This document shows positions 43,942 to 52,783 of a stretch of 64,000 nucleotides of DNA, in pieces. The DNA comes from Terrabacter aerolatus (lineage in GTDB: Bacteria; Actinomycetota; Actinomycetes; Actinomycetales; Dermatophilaceae). Positions within the stretch are counted from its first letter, which is position 1; every line of letters begins with the position of its first letter. Under the pieces are notes generated by a model that saw nothing but the letters and a program-made list of their open reading frames with translations, did no database searches and was not told the DNA's origin. The position numbers were made by a program, and so were the translations under genes. The stretch is taken from NCBI RefSeq assembly GCF_007991735.1, contig NZ_BJYX01000014.1, positions 1-64,000 of the forward strand, given 5' to 3'.

Positions 43942-44643
43942 TCAGGCCGAGCCGTCCGCGTCCGGCGACGCAGCGTCGGTCGGCGCACCCCGTCCGGGAC
44001 CGGCGGCGAAGCGCGAGACGATGAGCGCCACGAAGGTGACGAGGAAGACCTGGCCGATGACGGCCTCGCTCGTCGACGCGAGCCGGGCCGGGTCGGTCAC
44101 CGCCGTGTAGTCGCCGTAGCCGACCGTCGAGATCGTCGTCAGGCTGAAGTACGTGTAGACCGTCGTGGACACCTGGCGTCCGAAGAAGTGGGTCGGCGTC
44201 GTGCCGTCGATGGTCTGGAAGAGCGTGGCGTAGGCGACGGCGATCTGCAGGTAGGCCGCGACGGCCCCGAGCACGGTCTGCACCCGCACCACCTGGTGCT
44301 GCAGCAGCCGCCGGCCGATGATGACGGGCAGGACGAGCGCCGCGACGAGCCACACCCCCTCGGGCTGCACGGCATCGGGCGAGATGGGCGTCGTGCCCTT
44401 CGTCGGGACGAGCAGCACGAGGTTGCTGACGACCGTGACGAGCACGAGCACGTCGAGGATGCGCCGCGCCCGACGCCGCACCGCCGACGCCCGCGCGGCG
44501 ACGACGAGCGCGACCCCGGTCACCGCGTGCGTGACGAACGAGCCCCACACGGAGCCGCGGGTGTCGACGAGCGCCTGGCTGACGATGACGGCGAGGACGA
44601 GCAGGAGCACGAGGTCGAAGCGGTCGAGCAGCCGGTTGCCCAC
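43942..44643 (-). CDS. Two-helix-pore potassium channel-like protein
   Basis: The 233-residue protein has about four hydrophobic segments before a pore module. The selectivity filter TISTVGYGDYTAV is near residue 177, flanked by pore helix and a last helix (VIGQVFLVTFVALIVSRFAA). TVGYGD is the K+ filter. It conducts K+ or acts as a sensor across the membrane; no RCK domain is attached. The start is GTG 44643. It converges on the DUF389 gene with two bases between stops. Confidence 0.88.
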   Translation of the reverse strand: MGNRLLDRFDLVLLLVLAVIVSQALVDTRGSVWGSFVTHAVTGVALVVAARASAVRRRARRILDVLVLVTVVSNLVLLVPTKGTTPISPDAVQPEGVWLVAALVLPVIIGRRLLQHQVVRVQTVLGAVAAYLQIAVAYATLFQTIDGTTPTHFFGRQVSTTVYTYFSLTTISTVGYGDYTAVTDPARLASTSEAVIGQVFLVTFVALIVSRFAAGPGRGAPTDAASPDADGSA

Positions 44644-44686
44644 CTCACCGAGGATAGGGCGGTCGACGCTCCCGCGCGGGAGGTCG

Positions 44687-45352
44687 TCAGAGCCCGCGAC
44701 GTCGCGCGACGAAGCCGTGGTCGTATGCGTGGTCGACGACCCGCTCGGCCGTCTCCTCGGGCGTCAGCCCGGAGGTGTCGAACCACCAGCCGAGCTCGCC
44801 GTAGTCCGCGCGCATCCCCGACACGAGCGCATCGTGGCCGTCGAACGCGAACTGCTCGTCGGGATGGCGCTGCTCGTTCCGGTCGCGGCACGCCTGCGAC
44901 CCGGGGTCGAGGACGACGAGCGCCAGGCCGCGCGGGGCGAGCGCCTCGACGTAGCGGTCGAGCTGGGCGCGGTCGGGCACGATCCAGTCGATGACGGGCG
45001 TGAAGCCGGCGTCGGCGATGTTCGCCGCGAGGGCGACGATGTTGTCGTTGCAGAGGCGCGTCTGGCGGGCCGCCTCGTCGGCGGGCTCGCCGAGCGCCCA
45101 GACGTGGCCGCCGACGACGAGCCGGCTGATGTCGTCACCGCGCAGGAGCGCCGACCGCTCCAGCGCCGCGGCGACGAGGCGGGTGACCGTCGTCTTGCCG
45201 GAGCCGGGGGCGCCCGTGACGAGCAGGCAGCAGCCACCCCGGTCGAGCGAACCGCCGAGCGAACCGTCGAGCGAACCGTCGAGCGAACCGCCGAGCGAAC
45301 CGCCGGGCGAACCGTCGGGAGCGCGGTGGGGCGAGGCGTCGGTCGAGGTCAT
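44687..45352 (-). CDS. P-loop nucleotide kinase-like ATPase
   Basis: The 221-residue protein has Walker A GAPGSGKTTVTRLVA near residue 47 and a kinase-like lid region (RDRNEQRHPDEQFAFDGHD). It resembles small-molecule or shikimate/zeta-type P-loop kinases. LRGDDISRLVVGG suggests a substrate-binding segment. The N-terminus has GGSL/DGSL repeats coded by 12-bp tandem units. ATG 45352 overlaps the TGA of the decayed esterase gene (ATGA). Substrate is unknown. Confidence 0.75.
   Translation of the reverse strand: MTSTDASPHRAPDGSPGGSLGGSLDGSLDGSLGGSLDRGGCCLLVTGAPGSGKTTVTRLVAAALERSALLRGDDISRLVVGGHVWALGEPADEAARQTRLCNDNIVALAANIADAGFTPVIDWIVPDRAQLDRYVEALAPRGLALVVLDPGSQACRDRNEQRHPDEQFAFDGHDALVSGMRADYGELGWWFDTSGLTPEETAERVVDHAYDHGFVARRRGL
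45242..45313 (-). repeat. 12-bp tandem repeat, six units, at the 5' end of the kinase gene
   Basis: GTCGAGCGAACC and one- or two-base variants occur six times in a row on the plus strand. They encode the GGSL/DGSL run in residues 14-37 of the kinase, ahead of its P-loop. Confidence 0.9.
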
Positions 45353-46070
45353 GCGGCACCGCCGGCGCCGGGTCGGTCGCCGTCTCGCCAGACCCACCGC
45401 AGCGCGTCGGGCAGCAGGACCCCGCCGTGGTTGGCGCTGTGGCCGCCGTCGCCGAGCACGAGCCGGATGTCATGGCCGGTCTCGGCGAGCGCCGCCGCGG
45501 TGCGGAGGTTCTCGGCGAGCCAGTTCGACTCGGGCTCGTTCCAGTTGAGGTCGCGGTGGCCGGCCTGGAGCAGGACCCGCAGCGGCTTGCGCGGCACCGT
45601 CGGCAGCAGCGCCGGGTACGGGTTGCCCCCCGGCATCTGCGCGAAGCTCGAGAGGTAGGCGACGACCCGGCGGAGACGGTCCGGCCGGTGCCACGCCGCG
45701 GTGAAGGCGCCGTTGCCGCCGCTGCTCCCGCCGCAGATGCCCCACCGGTCGGGGTCGTCGCTGATGGCGAAGCGCTCCGTCACGAGCGGCACGACCTCGT
45801 CGAGGAGGAACGTCACGTAGCGGTCGTCGAAGGCGTCGTACTCCGCGTTGCGTTCGTGCGCGCGTCGGGGTCGTACGCCGCGGGCACGTGCACCCAGACC
45901 GTCCGCGACGTCCCGGGATAGACGGCGCTGTCGTCGATCCGCAGCTCGACCGTCTGCCCCTGCGGCACCCCGTCGTGCCGGACCGAGTCCGGGCCGTGGC
46001 CGTAGACGACGTCGGTCTGGTCGACGGGCAGCGGGCGGTACGGCACACGGGTCGGCACACGGGTAGCCAT
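45349..46070 (-). pseudogene. Enterochelin-esterase-like hydrolase with internal deletion and frame change
   Basis: The 5' frame (ATG 46070) encodes the usual N-terminus: TRTV-like RTVWVHVPAAYDPDAR. The 3' frame encodes ERNAEYDAFDDRYVTFLLDE, the nucleophile elbow GICGGSSGGNGAF and a His in DGGHSANHGG. In intact relatives some 50 residues lie between these segments (including MVFQDG and GVFV motifs). Here they are missing and the frames differ, with the junction near 45845-45870. The catalytic Ser and His remain but the fold would be broken. The gene is probably inactive. Confidence 0.75.
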
Positions 46071-46191
46071 GCGCGGCAACGTACGGACCAGCACCAGGTT
46101 GGGGCAACCGCTTATCGTCCGGGCCTGACGTACGCTCGAGGTGGGGCACGGCAGGTCGTGCCCCCGACCGACGAGGAGAGGAGACCCGCGC

Positions 46192-46569
46192 ATGAGCGCC
46201 CGACGCGACACCACGGCTTCTCCCACCTCGTACCGCACGTCGTCCCGCACGTCGTCCCGTACATCCACGGGCGCCCCGTCCCGGCTCCCCGCCCTCGTGG
46301 CGAGCCTCGCCGCGACGGTCGTCGTCCTGCTGGGGTCGCTCACGAGCTCGGTCACCGACGCGAGCGCCGGGCAGGTGCTCCTGACCGCGGCTGCGGTCGG
46401 CGTGCTGACCGCCGTGCTCGCCTCGACCGCCCAGCGGGTCGTCCAGCCCCTGCCGGTGCGCACGCACCCGTCGGGCGTCTCCGGCGCGGTGCCCGCGTCG
46501 ACGGCGTACTGGTGCGCCCTCGACGCACCGAGCTGCCCCCAGCGTCCTCGAGCGCCGGGTCGGCACTGA
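46192..46569 (+). CDS. Small membrane protein, probably DUF6412, upstream of YidC
   Basis: The 125-residue protein has two hydrophobic helices (ALVASLAATVVVLLGSL and VLLTAAAVGVLTAVLAS) and a C-terminus with Cys/Pro. GAGGAGAGGAG precedes ATG 46192. In related actinobacteria a DUF6412 gene sits before this YidC paralog, which is the basis for the name. The N-terminus holds an SRTS repeat from two exact 12-bp units (46234-46257). Confidence 0.6.
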   Translation: MSARRDTTASPTSYRTSSRTSSRTSTGAPSRLPALVASLAATVVVLLGSLTSSVTDASAGQVLLTAAAVGVLTAVLASTAQRVVQPLPVRTHPSGVSGAVPASTAYWCALDAPSCPQRPRAPGRH

Positions 46570-46659
46570 CCCGTCCGCCGCACCCGCGGCGGTCGGGCCT
46601 CTGCCCCCGACCCTGTTCGAGAACTGGCCCGCACCCGGGCCGAGCCGAGGAGCTCACCC

Positions 46660-47502
46660 ATGTCCGACGTCCTGTCTGCCCTGCTGTCCCCGATCACGAA
46701 TGCCGTCGCCGTGGTCCTCGCGGCCACCCACGACGTCGCCGGCGCCGTCGGCCTCAGCCCCGGCTCGGCCGGGGCCTGGCTGCTCGCGGTGCTGCTGCTC
46801 GTCGTCGCCGTCCGCACCGTCCTGCTGCCGGTGACGATCCACGGGGTCCGTTCGTCCCACGCGCGGGCCCACGCGGCGCCCCAGCTGCGCGAGCTGCGCC
46901 AGCGGTATGCCGGCAACCGTGACCTCGAGCAGCTGGCCGCGATGCGCGCCGAGCAGAAGGCGATCCATGCCGAGCACGGCGTCTCGGGGTGGAGCCTCGC
47001 CCCGGCGCTGCTGCAGCTGCCGCTCTTCTACGCCCTCTACCGCGTCGTCGCCGACCTGACGGCCGGCCACGCGGTCGGGGCGCTCGACGCCGGGCTCGTC
47101 GCGTCGGCGTCCGCCGCTTCGATGGCCGGGCTGCACCTGACGAGCCACCTCGGCCCGACGCTCGGGTCCGACCTGCCCGCGGGACTCGTCCTGCTCGCGG
47201 CGGCCGGGGGCGCCGCGCTGCTCAGCCTGCTCACCCAGCGCTGGTTCGTGCTGCCGATGACGAACGTCGCCGACCTGCCGGAGGGGATGGCGACGGTCCA
47301 GCGGTTCGTGCCGTGGATCGGCGCGATCGGGGTGCTCGTGGCGGCGGCCGTCGTGCCGGCGGGGCTCATCGCCTACTGGCTCTTCAACAACGCGTGGACC
47401 TTCGCGCAGCAGGGGCTCGTCTGGCGGTTCGCTCCGACACCGGGCTCACCGGCGGCGGCACGACGCGAGGCGGCAGCGGCGCTCGAAGGTGCGGTGTCCT
47501 GA
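46660..47502 (+). CDS. YidC/Oxa1-family membrane protein insertase (second copy type)
   Basis: The 280-residue protein has the YidC core: helix 1 WLLAVLLLVVAVRTVLLPVT, a cytoplasmic hairpin loop (PQLRELRQRYAGNRDLEQLA; AEQKAIHAEHGVS), PALLQLPLFYALYRVV, and two C-terminal helices with PEGMATVQRFVPWIGAIGVL and AYWLFNNAWTFAQQGLV. It inserts or folds membrane proteins. The housekeeping YidC normally lies beside rpmH, so this is likely a paralog. It starts 90 bases after the small membrane protein and is probably cotranscribed. Confidence 0.88.
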   Translation: MSDVLSALLSPITNAVAVVLAATHDVAGAVGLSPGSAGAWLLAVLLLVVAVRTVLLPVTIHGVRSSHARAHAAPQLRELRQRYAGNRDLEQLAAMRAEQKAIHAEHGVSGWSLAPALLQLPLFYALYRVVADLTAGHAVGALDAGLVASASAASMAGLHLTSHLGPTLGSDLPAGLVLLAAAGGAALLSLLTQRWFVLPMTNVADLPEGMATVQRFVPWIGAIGVLVAAAVVPAGLIAYWLFNNAWTFAQQGLVWRFAPTPGSPAAARREAAAALEGAVS

Positions 47503-47529
47503 CGGCCGGGGCGGCTCCGGGCCACGCGA

Positions 47530-47599
47530 GCTCGGGGTGGCCTGCTCGGGGTGGCCTGCTCGGGGTGGCCCGCTCGGGTTGGCCTGCTCGGGGTGGGCT
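47530..47599. repeat. 14-bp tandem repeat, five units, between convergent yidC and CHAD genes
   Basis: Five adjacent units follow GCTCGGGGTGGCCT with zero to two changes. The last unit ends at the first base of the CHAD gene's stop codon. The unit is not a multiple of three, consistent with its intergenic place. Confidence 0.9.
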
Positions 47600-48522
47600 C
47601 AGAAGGTCTCCTCGAGGATCTGCAGCAGGTCGTCGATCGTGCGCCAGGCCTGGGCCTCGAGGGTGGCCATGGCGCGCTGCTCGTCCGCGTCGAGGTGGCC
47701 GAGCAGGAAGGCGGCCGCCTCACCGACGGCCTCGTCGAGCGCGAGTCGGCGCAGGGCCGCGCGGGTCATGACGGCGTCGTGGTGGTCACCGAGCGCGCCC
47801 TGGACGACCTTGGCCTGCTTGACGATCCGGCGCATCGGTTCGTCGTCGACGGGACGCGCGGTCTCGGCGGCGTAGCGCAGCCGCTTCGTCGCCTTGCGCA
47901 CCTCGTGCAGCCGGGCGGAGTGGTCGACGGCGGGCTGCTGCGCCGAGCCGCGGTCCTGCGGTGGGCCCGCGTCGCCCGACCCGTCGCCGCGGGCGGCCTC
48001 GGCCATCCGCGCGAAGCGGCGCCCCTCGCGGCGTACCCGCGTGCGGGCGACCTCGAGGGCGTCACGCTGCGCGGCGTCGGTGAGGGGAGGGTGCGTGGCG
48101 AGCTCGTCGAGCAGGATGGACAACGCGGCATAGCTCGTCGAGTCGAGGATCTCCTCCACGTCCTCGCCGGCGGCGGCCGCGTCGAGCCGCAGTCGGGCGC
48201 GCAGGCCCGCCACGGCGTCCTCGTCGATCCCGTCGAGCTCGACGCCCTCGAGGAGGCGGTCGGCGTTGTCGGTGGCGACCTCCGCGTCGCGGGACTGCCC
48301 GAGGCGGCCGGACGCGTCCTTGAGCTCGGCGCGCACCGGCTCGGTGACGGACGCGTCGAAGACCGGGCGGAACGTCGCGAGCAGCGAGCGGATGCGGCGC
48401 ATGGCCACGCGCAGGTCGTGCAGGCCGGTCGGGCCGCCGGCGCGGACGGCAGCCTCGGCCGCCCGCAGCGCGTCGCGCTGGTCGGCGAGGCGCTGGCGCA
48501 CGAGGGTCCCGGCGGACGGCAT
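47599..48522 (-). CDS. CHAD-domain protein
   Basis: The 307-residue protein is an all-helical CHAD domain: GLHDLRVAMRRIRSLLATF near residue 33 and LHEVRKATKRLRYAAETARP near 205, with the conserved His and basic residues that bind polyphosphate. No CYTH triphosphatase domain is fused. It probably binds polyphosphate granules. The ATG start lies within a GTATGCCG octamer (48518-48524 region). Confidence 0.88.
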   Translation of the reverse strand: MPSAGTLVRQRLADQRDALRAAEAAVRAGGPTGLHDLRVAMRRIRSLLATFRPVFDASVTEPVRAELKDASGRLGQSRDAEVATDNADRLLEGVELDGIDEDAVAGLRARLRLDAAAAGEDVEEILDSTSYAALSILLDELATHPPLTDAAQRDALEVARTRVRREGRRFARMAEAARGDGSGDAGPPQDRGSAQQPAVDHSARLHEVRKATKRLRYAAETARPVDDEPMRRIVKQAKVVQGALGDHHDAVMTRAALRRLALDEAVGEAAAFLLGHLDADEQRAMATLEAQAWRTIDDLLQILEETF

Positions 48523-48629
48523 ACCCCTCTATACCCGGCGGGCGAGTCGCACGTCCTCGCTTCGCCGGATCCTGTGAAGTCTGGACAAGGCCCTGCCGCA
48601 CGCAGGCGGGGAAACGTACAGTCGAAAAG

Positions 48630-49559
48630 GTGGCACGGGTCACCGCTCCCCTCGCTCCGGACACCGCCGTCGCGCCACGCGCCCGGCCGTCCCTGCGCGC
48701 GCCGGAGCCGCAGGACGAGGAGCCCGCGCCAGCCGGCCGCGGCCGGCGAATCCGGGACACCCTGGCCGTGCTCGCGCGGGTGCCACGCCGGGCCTGGTGG
48801 GGCCTGGCCGTCGCCGTCGTCATCGTCGGACTCGTCGTCGCGTATGCCGTGACGCGACCTCCCGGCCCACCCGTCCTGACGCAGCGCGACGTCGACACGA
48901 GCGTCCAGCTGGCCATCGCGAAACGGGCCGAGGCGGAGGCGGCTGCCCCGGCCGACGGGACCGTCGCCCACGCCGCCATCGAGCCGTCGCTCGTGCTCAT
49001 CCAGACCCGCGACGTCATCGGCGGGCAGCAGGCGGAGGGCAGCGGTGCCGGCGTCGTCGTCAACGCCGACGGCACCGTGCTCACCGCGCTGCACGTCGTC
49101 GACGGGGCGACGGCGATCATGGTCACCTTCTCCGACGGCACGACCTCTCCGGCGACCGTGGCCACCCGGACGCCGGCCAGCGACATCGCGACCCTCACCC
49201 CGGCACGGCTGCCCGACACCGTCGTGCCGGCCGTCATCGGTGGCAGCGTGCCGGTCGGCGCCCCCGTCTTCGCCGTCGGCCACCCGCTGGGGCTCGAGGA
49301 CTCCCTGTCCGCCGGGGTCGTGTCGGCGCTCGACCGGACCGTGCGCGTCAAGGGCGACCGCACGCTCGAGCACCTCATCCAGATCGACGCCGCGGTCAAC
49401 CCCGGCAACTCCGGCGGCCCGCTGCTCAACAAGGCCGGGCAGGTCGTCGGCATCGTCACCGGCCTGGCCAACCCCACCGACCAGAGCCTCTTCGTCGGCA
49501 TCGGCTTCGCGGTCCCCATCGCGACGGCGGCCGGGTCGGCGGGGAGCCCACCCCGCTGA
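48630..49559 (+). CDS. S1C trypsin-like serine protease, membrane-anchored
   Basis: The 309-residue protein has a cytoplasmic Pro/Arg-rich tail, one helix near residues 57-73 and a trypsin-like domain. The triad is His in VLTALHVVDG, Asp in ASDIATLTP and Ser in AAVNPGNSGGPLL. No PDZ domain is present, unlike typical HtrA. It would cleave proteins outside the membrane. TACAGT eight bases before GTG 48630 suggests a leaderless start; the penicillin-binding protein gene at 54043 has a similar TCGAAAAGGTGG context. Confidence 0.88.
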   Translation: MARVTAPLAPDTAVAPRARPSLRAPEPQDEEPAPAGRGRRIRDTLAVLARVPRRAWWGLAVAVVIVGLVVAYAVTRPPGPPVLTQRDVDTSVQLAIAKRAEAEAAAPADGTVAHAAIEPSLVLIQTRDVIGGQQAEGSGAGVVVNADGTVLTALHVVDGATAIMVTFSDGTTSPATVATRTPASDIATLTPARLPDTVVPAVIGGSVPVGAPVFAVGHPLGLEDSLSAGVVSALDRTVRVKGDRTLEHLIQIDAAVNPGNSGGPLLNKAGQVVGIVTGLANPTDQSLFVGIGFAVPIATAAGSAGSPPR

Positions 49560-49610
49560 GACCGAGCCTCCGCGCGGAGGCGAGCACCCGGCATACGCCA
49601 TCGACGAGCG

Positions 49611-49640
49611 TGACCCAGCATGACCCAGCGTGACCCAGCA
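49611..49640. repeat. 10-bp tandem repeat, three units, in the MoxR leader
   Basis: TGACCCAGCA, TGACCCAGCG and TGACCCAGCA are adjacent. They end about ten bases before the AGGAGG region of the MoxR gene and overlap potential upstream start codons. Confidence 0.85.
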
Positions 49641-49662
49641 GCTGAACGAGCAGGAGGACGGC

Positions 49663-50811
49663 ATGGACGGACAGGCACCCGCTGGTCATGAGGCGCCGCA
49701 CGGTCGCCACGCGCTCGAGCAGGCGCTCTACGAGGTGAAGCGCACGATCGTCGGGCAGGACCTGCTCGTCGAGCGGATGCTCGTCGCGCTGCTCGCCCGC
49801 GGACACCTGCTCGTCGAGGGCGTGCCGGGGCTGGCCAAGACGATGGCCGTCAAGACGCTCGCCCAGGCCATCGGTGGCGACTTCCAGCGCATCCAGTTCA
49901 CGCCCGACCTCGTGCCGGCCGACCTCGTCGGGACGCGGATCTACAACCAGAAGGACGGCGAGTTCCAGGTCTCGCTCGGGCCGGTCTTCGCCAACCTCGT
50001 GCTCGCCGACGAGATCAACCGTGCGCCGGCGAAGGTGCAGAGCGCGCTGCTCGAGGTCATGCAGGAGCGGCAGGTGACGATCGGGCGCGAGACCTATCCG
50101 GCGCCGGACCCGTTCCTCGTCATGGCGACGCAGAACCCCATCGAGTCGGAGGGGACGTATGCGCTGCCCGAGGCGCAGGTCGACCGCTTCATGCTCAAGG
50201 TCCTCATCGGATATCCCTCGGCCGCTGAGGAGTTCGTCGTCGTCGAGCGACAGATCTCGGCTGCTGCGGCGACGGTGCAGGTGCTCGACCCGGAGATGCT
50301 GCGCGGCTTCCAGCGCGAGGCGGACGCCGTCTACGTCGACCCCGCGGTGATCGAGTATGCCGTCCGGCTGGCCACCGCGACCCGGGAGCCCGCGGGCGTC
50401 GGCCGGGACGACCTGGCGCGCCTGCTGACGTACGGCGCGAGCCCGCGGGCCTCGATCAACCTCGTGCTGGCGGCGCGGGCACTCGCCTTCCTGCGGGGGC
50501 GCGACTACGCGCTGCCCGGCGACGTGCGCGACCTCGCCCGCGACGTGCTGCGCCACCGGATCGTCCTGTCCTACGAGGCCCTCGCCGAGGACCTGTCGGC
50601 GGACGACCTGCTGACCCCGATCCTCGAGGCGGTGCCGGTGCCGACGGCTCCGTTGCGCGAGCAGGAGCGCCAGGCCATGCGCGCCGGGCCGTCCGGGTCG
50701 CCCGGCCCGGTCGGGCCGGCGGCGGGGGCGTACGGCGCGGAGTCGGGCGGCATCCCTGCGGGCGGCACGGCCGGGCCGGGTGACGTGACATGGGCGCGAC
50801 CGCCCCGCTGA
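49663..50811 (+). CDS. MoxR-family AAA+ ATPase
   Basis: The 382-residue protein has Walker A GVPGLAKTMAVKTL near residue 48, Walker B LVLADEINRAPAKVQSALLE near 110 and sensor 1 MATQNPIESEGTYALPEAQ near 145. MoxR ATPases act as chaperones that load metal or assemble VWA partners. GGAGG five bases upstream supports ATG 49663. Its end overlaps the DUF58 gene by 22 bases. It leads a four-gene operon with DUF58 and two VWA proteins. Confidence 0.92.
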   Translation: MDGQAPAGHEAPHGRHALEQALYEVKRTIVGQDLLVERMLVALLARGHLLVEGVPGLAKTMAVKTLAQAIGGDFQRIQFTPDLVPADLVGTRIYNQKDGEFQVSLGPVFANLVLADEINRAPAKVQSALLEVMQERQVTIGRETYPAPDPFLVMATQNPIESEGTYALPEAQVDRFMLKVLIGYPSAAEEFVVVERQISAAAATVQVLDPEMLRGFQREADAVYVDPAVIEYAVRLATATREPAGVGRDDLARLLTYGASPRASINLVLAARALAFLRGRDYALPGDVRDLARDVLRHRIVLSYEALAEDLSADDLLTPILEAVPVPTAPLREQERQAMRAGPSGSPGPVGPAAGAYGAESGGIPAGGTAGPGDVTWARPPR

Positions 50812-51704
50812 CCGCCGAGGGCCTGCTGCGACGCCTCGAGTGGAGGGTCGTCCGGAGGCTCGACGGGCGGCTCCAGGGCGACTACCGGACGCTCTTCCGC
50901 GGGACCGGGATCGACTTCACCGACCTGCGGGAGTACGTCCCGGGCGACGACCTGCGGCACATCGAGTGGAACGTCACGGCTCGGCTCGATGAGCCCTACG
51001 TGCGCGAGTTCGTCGAGGACCGCGAGCTGACCGCGTGGCTGCTGCTCGACCACTCGGCGTCGATGGGCTTCGGTCCGGTCGACCGGCAGAAGGACCTCGT
51101 GCTCGCCGAGGTGGCGACGACCCTCGCCCACGTGCTGACCCGGGGCGGCAGCCGGGTCGGCGCGGTCGTCATGGACTCAGGGGTCGACACGGTGATCCCG
51201 CCGGCGTCGGGTCGCAACCAGGTGCTCCGGATCGCCCACCACCTGCTGGGCCGTCGGGTCTCCCGCGCCGGCACGGCGGCCCCGTCGGGGAGCGTCACGG
51301 ACCTCGGAGGGATGCTCGCGGCGGCATACGGCCTCGCGCGGCGTCGCTCGCTCGTGCTCGTGGTCTCGGACTTCATCACGACGGACGGGTGGGAGGCACC
51401 GTTGTCGCGGCTGGCCCGGTGGCACGAGGTGGTCGCGATCCAGGTCATCGACCCCCGCGAGAGCGAGCTGCCCGACGTCGGCGGGGTCTACGTCGAGGAC
51501 GCGGAGACGGGCGAGCAGATCTTCGTCGACACGAGCGACGTCGGCTTCCGGGCCCGGCTCGCGGCGGCTGCGTCGGCGCGGCAGGCGGACCTCGAGGCGC
51601 GGGCACGCAGGGCGGGCGTCGACCTCCACCCGGTGCGCACCGACGACGACCTCGTGCGCTCGCTCCTGCGGATCTCCGAGCTGCGGCGCCGGAGACGGCG
51701 ATGA
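50790..51704 (+). CDS. DUF58-domain protein
   Basis: The 304-residue protein contains the DUF58 motif GTGIDFTDLREYVPGDDLRH near residue 38 and a degenerate VWA-like region starting LLLDHSASMGF near 84. DUF58 genes nearly always follow MoxR. It overlaps the MoxR gene by 22 bases, and its stop lies in the first unit of a 15-bp tandem repeat. Confidence 0.92.
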   Translation: MGATAPLTAEGLLRRLEWRVVRRLDGRLQGDYRTLFRGTGIDFTDLREYVPGDDLRHIEWNVTARLDEPYVREFVEDRELTAWLLLDHSASMGFGPVDRQKDLVLAEVATTLAHVLTRGGSRVGAVVMDSGVDTVIPPASGRNQVLRIAHHLLGRRVSRAGTAAPSGSVTDLGGMLAAAYGLARRRSLVLVVSDFITTDGWEAPLSRLARWHEVVAIQVIDPRESELPDVGGVYVEDAETGEQIFVDTSDVGFRARLAAAASARQADLEARARRAGVDLHPVRTDDDLVRSLLRISELRRRRRR

Positions 51705-51753
51705 GGTCCCGCGCGATGAGGTCCCGCGCGATGAGGTCCCGCGCGATGAGGTG
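51700..51753. repeat. 15-bp tandem repeat at the DUF58/VWA gene junction
   Basis: GATGAGGTCCCGCGC is repeated three times exactly and begins a fourth. The TGA stop of DUF58 and the GTG start of the VWA gene (51751) are both within the array, and each unit contains a GATGAGG that could act as a weak ribosome binding site. Confidence 0.95.
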
Positions 51754-52782
51754 TCGGCCGTGAGCGGGGTCTCGTTGACGTGGCCGTGGGCGCTGGTGGC
51801 GCTGCTCGTCGTCCCGGTGCTCGTCGTCGCCTACCGCCGGGGGCTGCGGGCGCAGGAGCGGCGGCGGGCGGCGCTGGCGGCCGACGGGCTCGTGACGGCC
51901 GCGCCGGACCGGTCTCGGCGGCGCCACCTCGGGCCGGCACTGCTGCTCGCGGCGCTGACGGTCGTGCTGCTGTCGCTGACGCGGCCGGTGGCGCCCGTCG
52001 CCGAGCCGCACCGGGAGGGCACGGTCGTGCTCGCGTTCGACGTGTCGGGCAGCATGGCGGCGACGGACGTGAAGCCCTCGCGGCTCGAGGCGGCCAAGGC
52101 AGCGGCGCGGGCCTTCGTGGCGAAGCAGCCGCCGTCGGTCCGCATCGGGGTCGTCGCGTTCGGCGGGACCGGCCTCGTGACGCAGCGGCCGACGGACGAC
52201 CGGGCTGCGGTGCTGGCGGCCGTGGCCCGGCTCAAGCCGTCGGGCGACACGTCGCTGACGGACGGGATCCTCGCCGGCCTGGGCGCGATCGTCGGCAAGC
52301 CGGTCAAGCCGCCCGTCGACACGGAGAACGGGCCGGCGCCGGGCACCGGCTCGGGCTCGGGAGCGACGCAGGAGACGCCGATCGGCTACCACGGTGGGAC
52401 GGCGATCGTGCTGCTCACCGACGGCGAGGACACGACCGATGCCGGGCCGTCGGCTGCGGCCGAGCTCGCGTCGTCGGCCGGGGTGCGCATCGAGCCGATC
52501 GGGCTGGGCACGCCGGCGGGGACGACGATCCAGGTCGACGGCTTCACCGTCGCGACGGCGCTCGACGAGCCGTCGCTGCAGGCGGTGGCGCAGAGGACGG
52601 GCGGGACGTACCGGCGGGCCTCGGACGCGGCATCCCTGGCCGCGGTCTACGACGCGATCGACGTGCAGTGGACGACGCGGACCGTGCCGCACGAGGTGAC
52701 CTCGTGGCTGGCGGCGCTCGCCGGCCTGCTGCTCCTCGGCGGGGCGACGGTGTCGGTGCTGCGGCAGGGGCGGGTGGTCTGA
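51751..52782 (+). CDS. VWA-domain membrane protein (BatA-like)
   Basis: The 343-residue protein has two N-terminal helices, a VWA domain with MIDAS motif VVLAFDVSGSMAATD near residue 90 and IVLLTDGEDTTDAG near 218, and a C-terminal helix (WLAALAGLLLLGGATVSVL). The start is GTG 51751 or possibly GTG 51760. It is likely a MoxR client acting at the membrane. Confidence 0.9.
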   Translation: MSAVSGVSLTWPWALVALLVVPVLVVAYRRGLRAQERRRAALAADGLVTAAPDRSRRRHLGPALLLAALTVVLLSLTRPVAPVAEPHREGTVVLAFDVSGSMAATDVKPSRLEAAKAAARAFVAKQPPSVRIGVVAFGGTGLVTQRPTDDRAAVLAAVARLKPSGDTSLTDGILAGLGAIVGKPVKPPVDTENGPAPGTGSGSGATQETPIGYHGGTAIVLLTDGEDTTDAGPSAAAELASSAGVRIEPIGLGTPAGTTIQVDGFTVATALDEPSLQAVAQRTGGTYRRASDAASLAAVYDAIDVQWTTRTVPHEVTSWLAALAGLLLLGGATVSVLRQGRVV

Positions 52783-52783
52783 C

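Noticed and set aside
47530-47599. Rho-independent terminator between yidC and the CHAD gene
   Set aside because: The sequence is a direct repeat, not an inverted repeat, so no stem forms.
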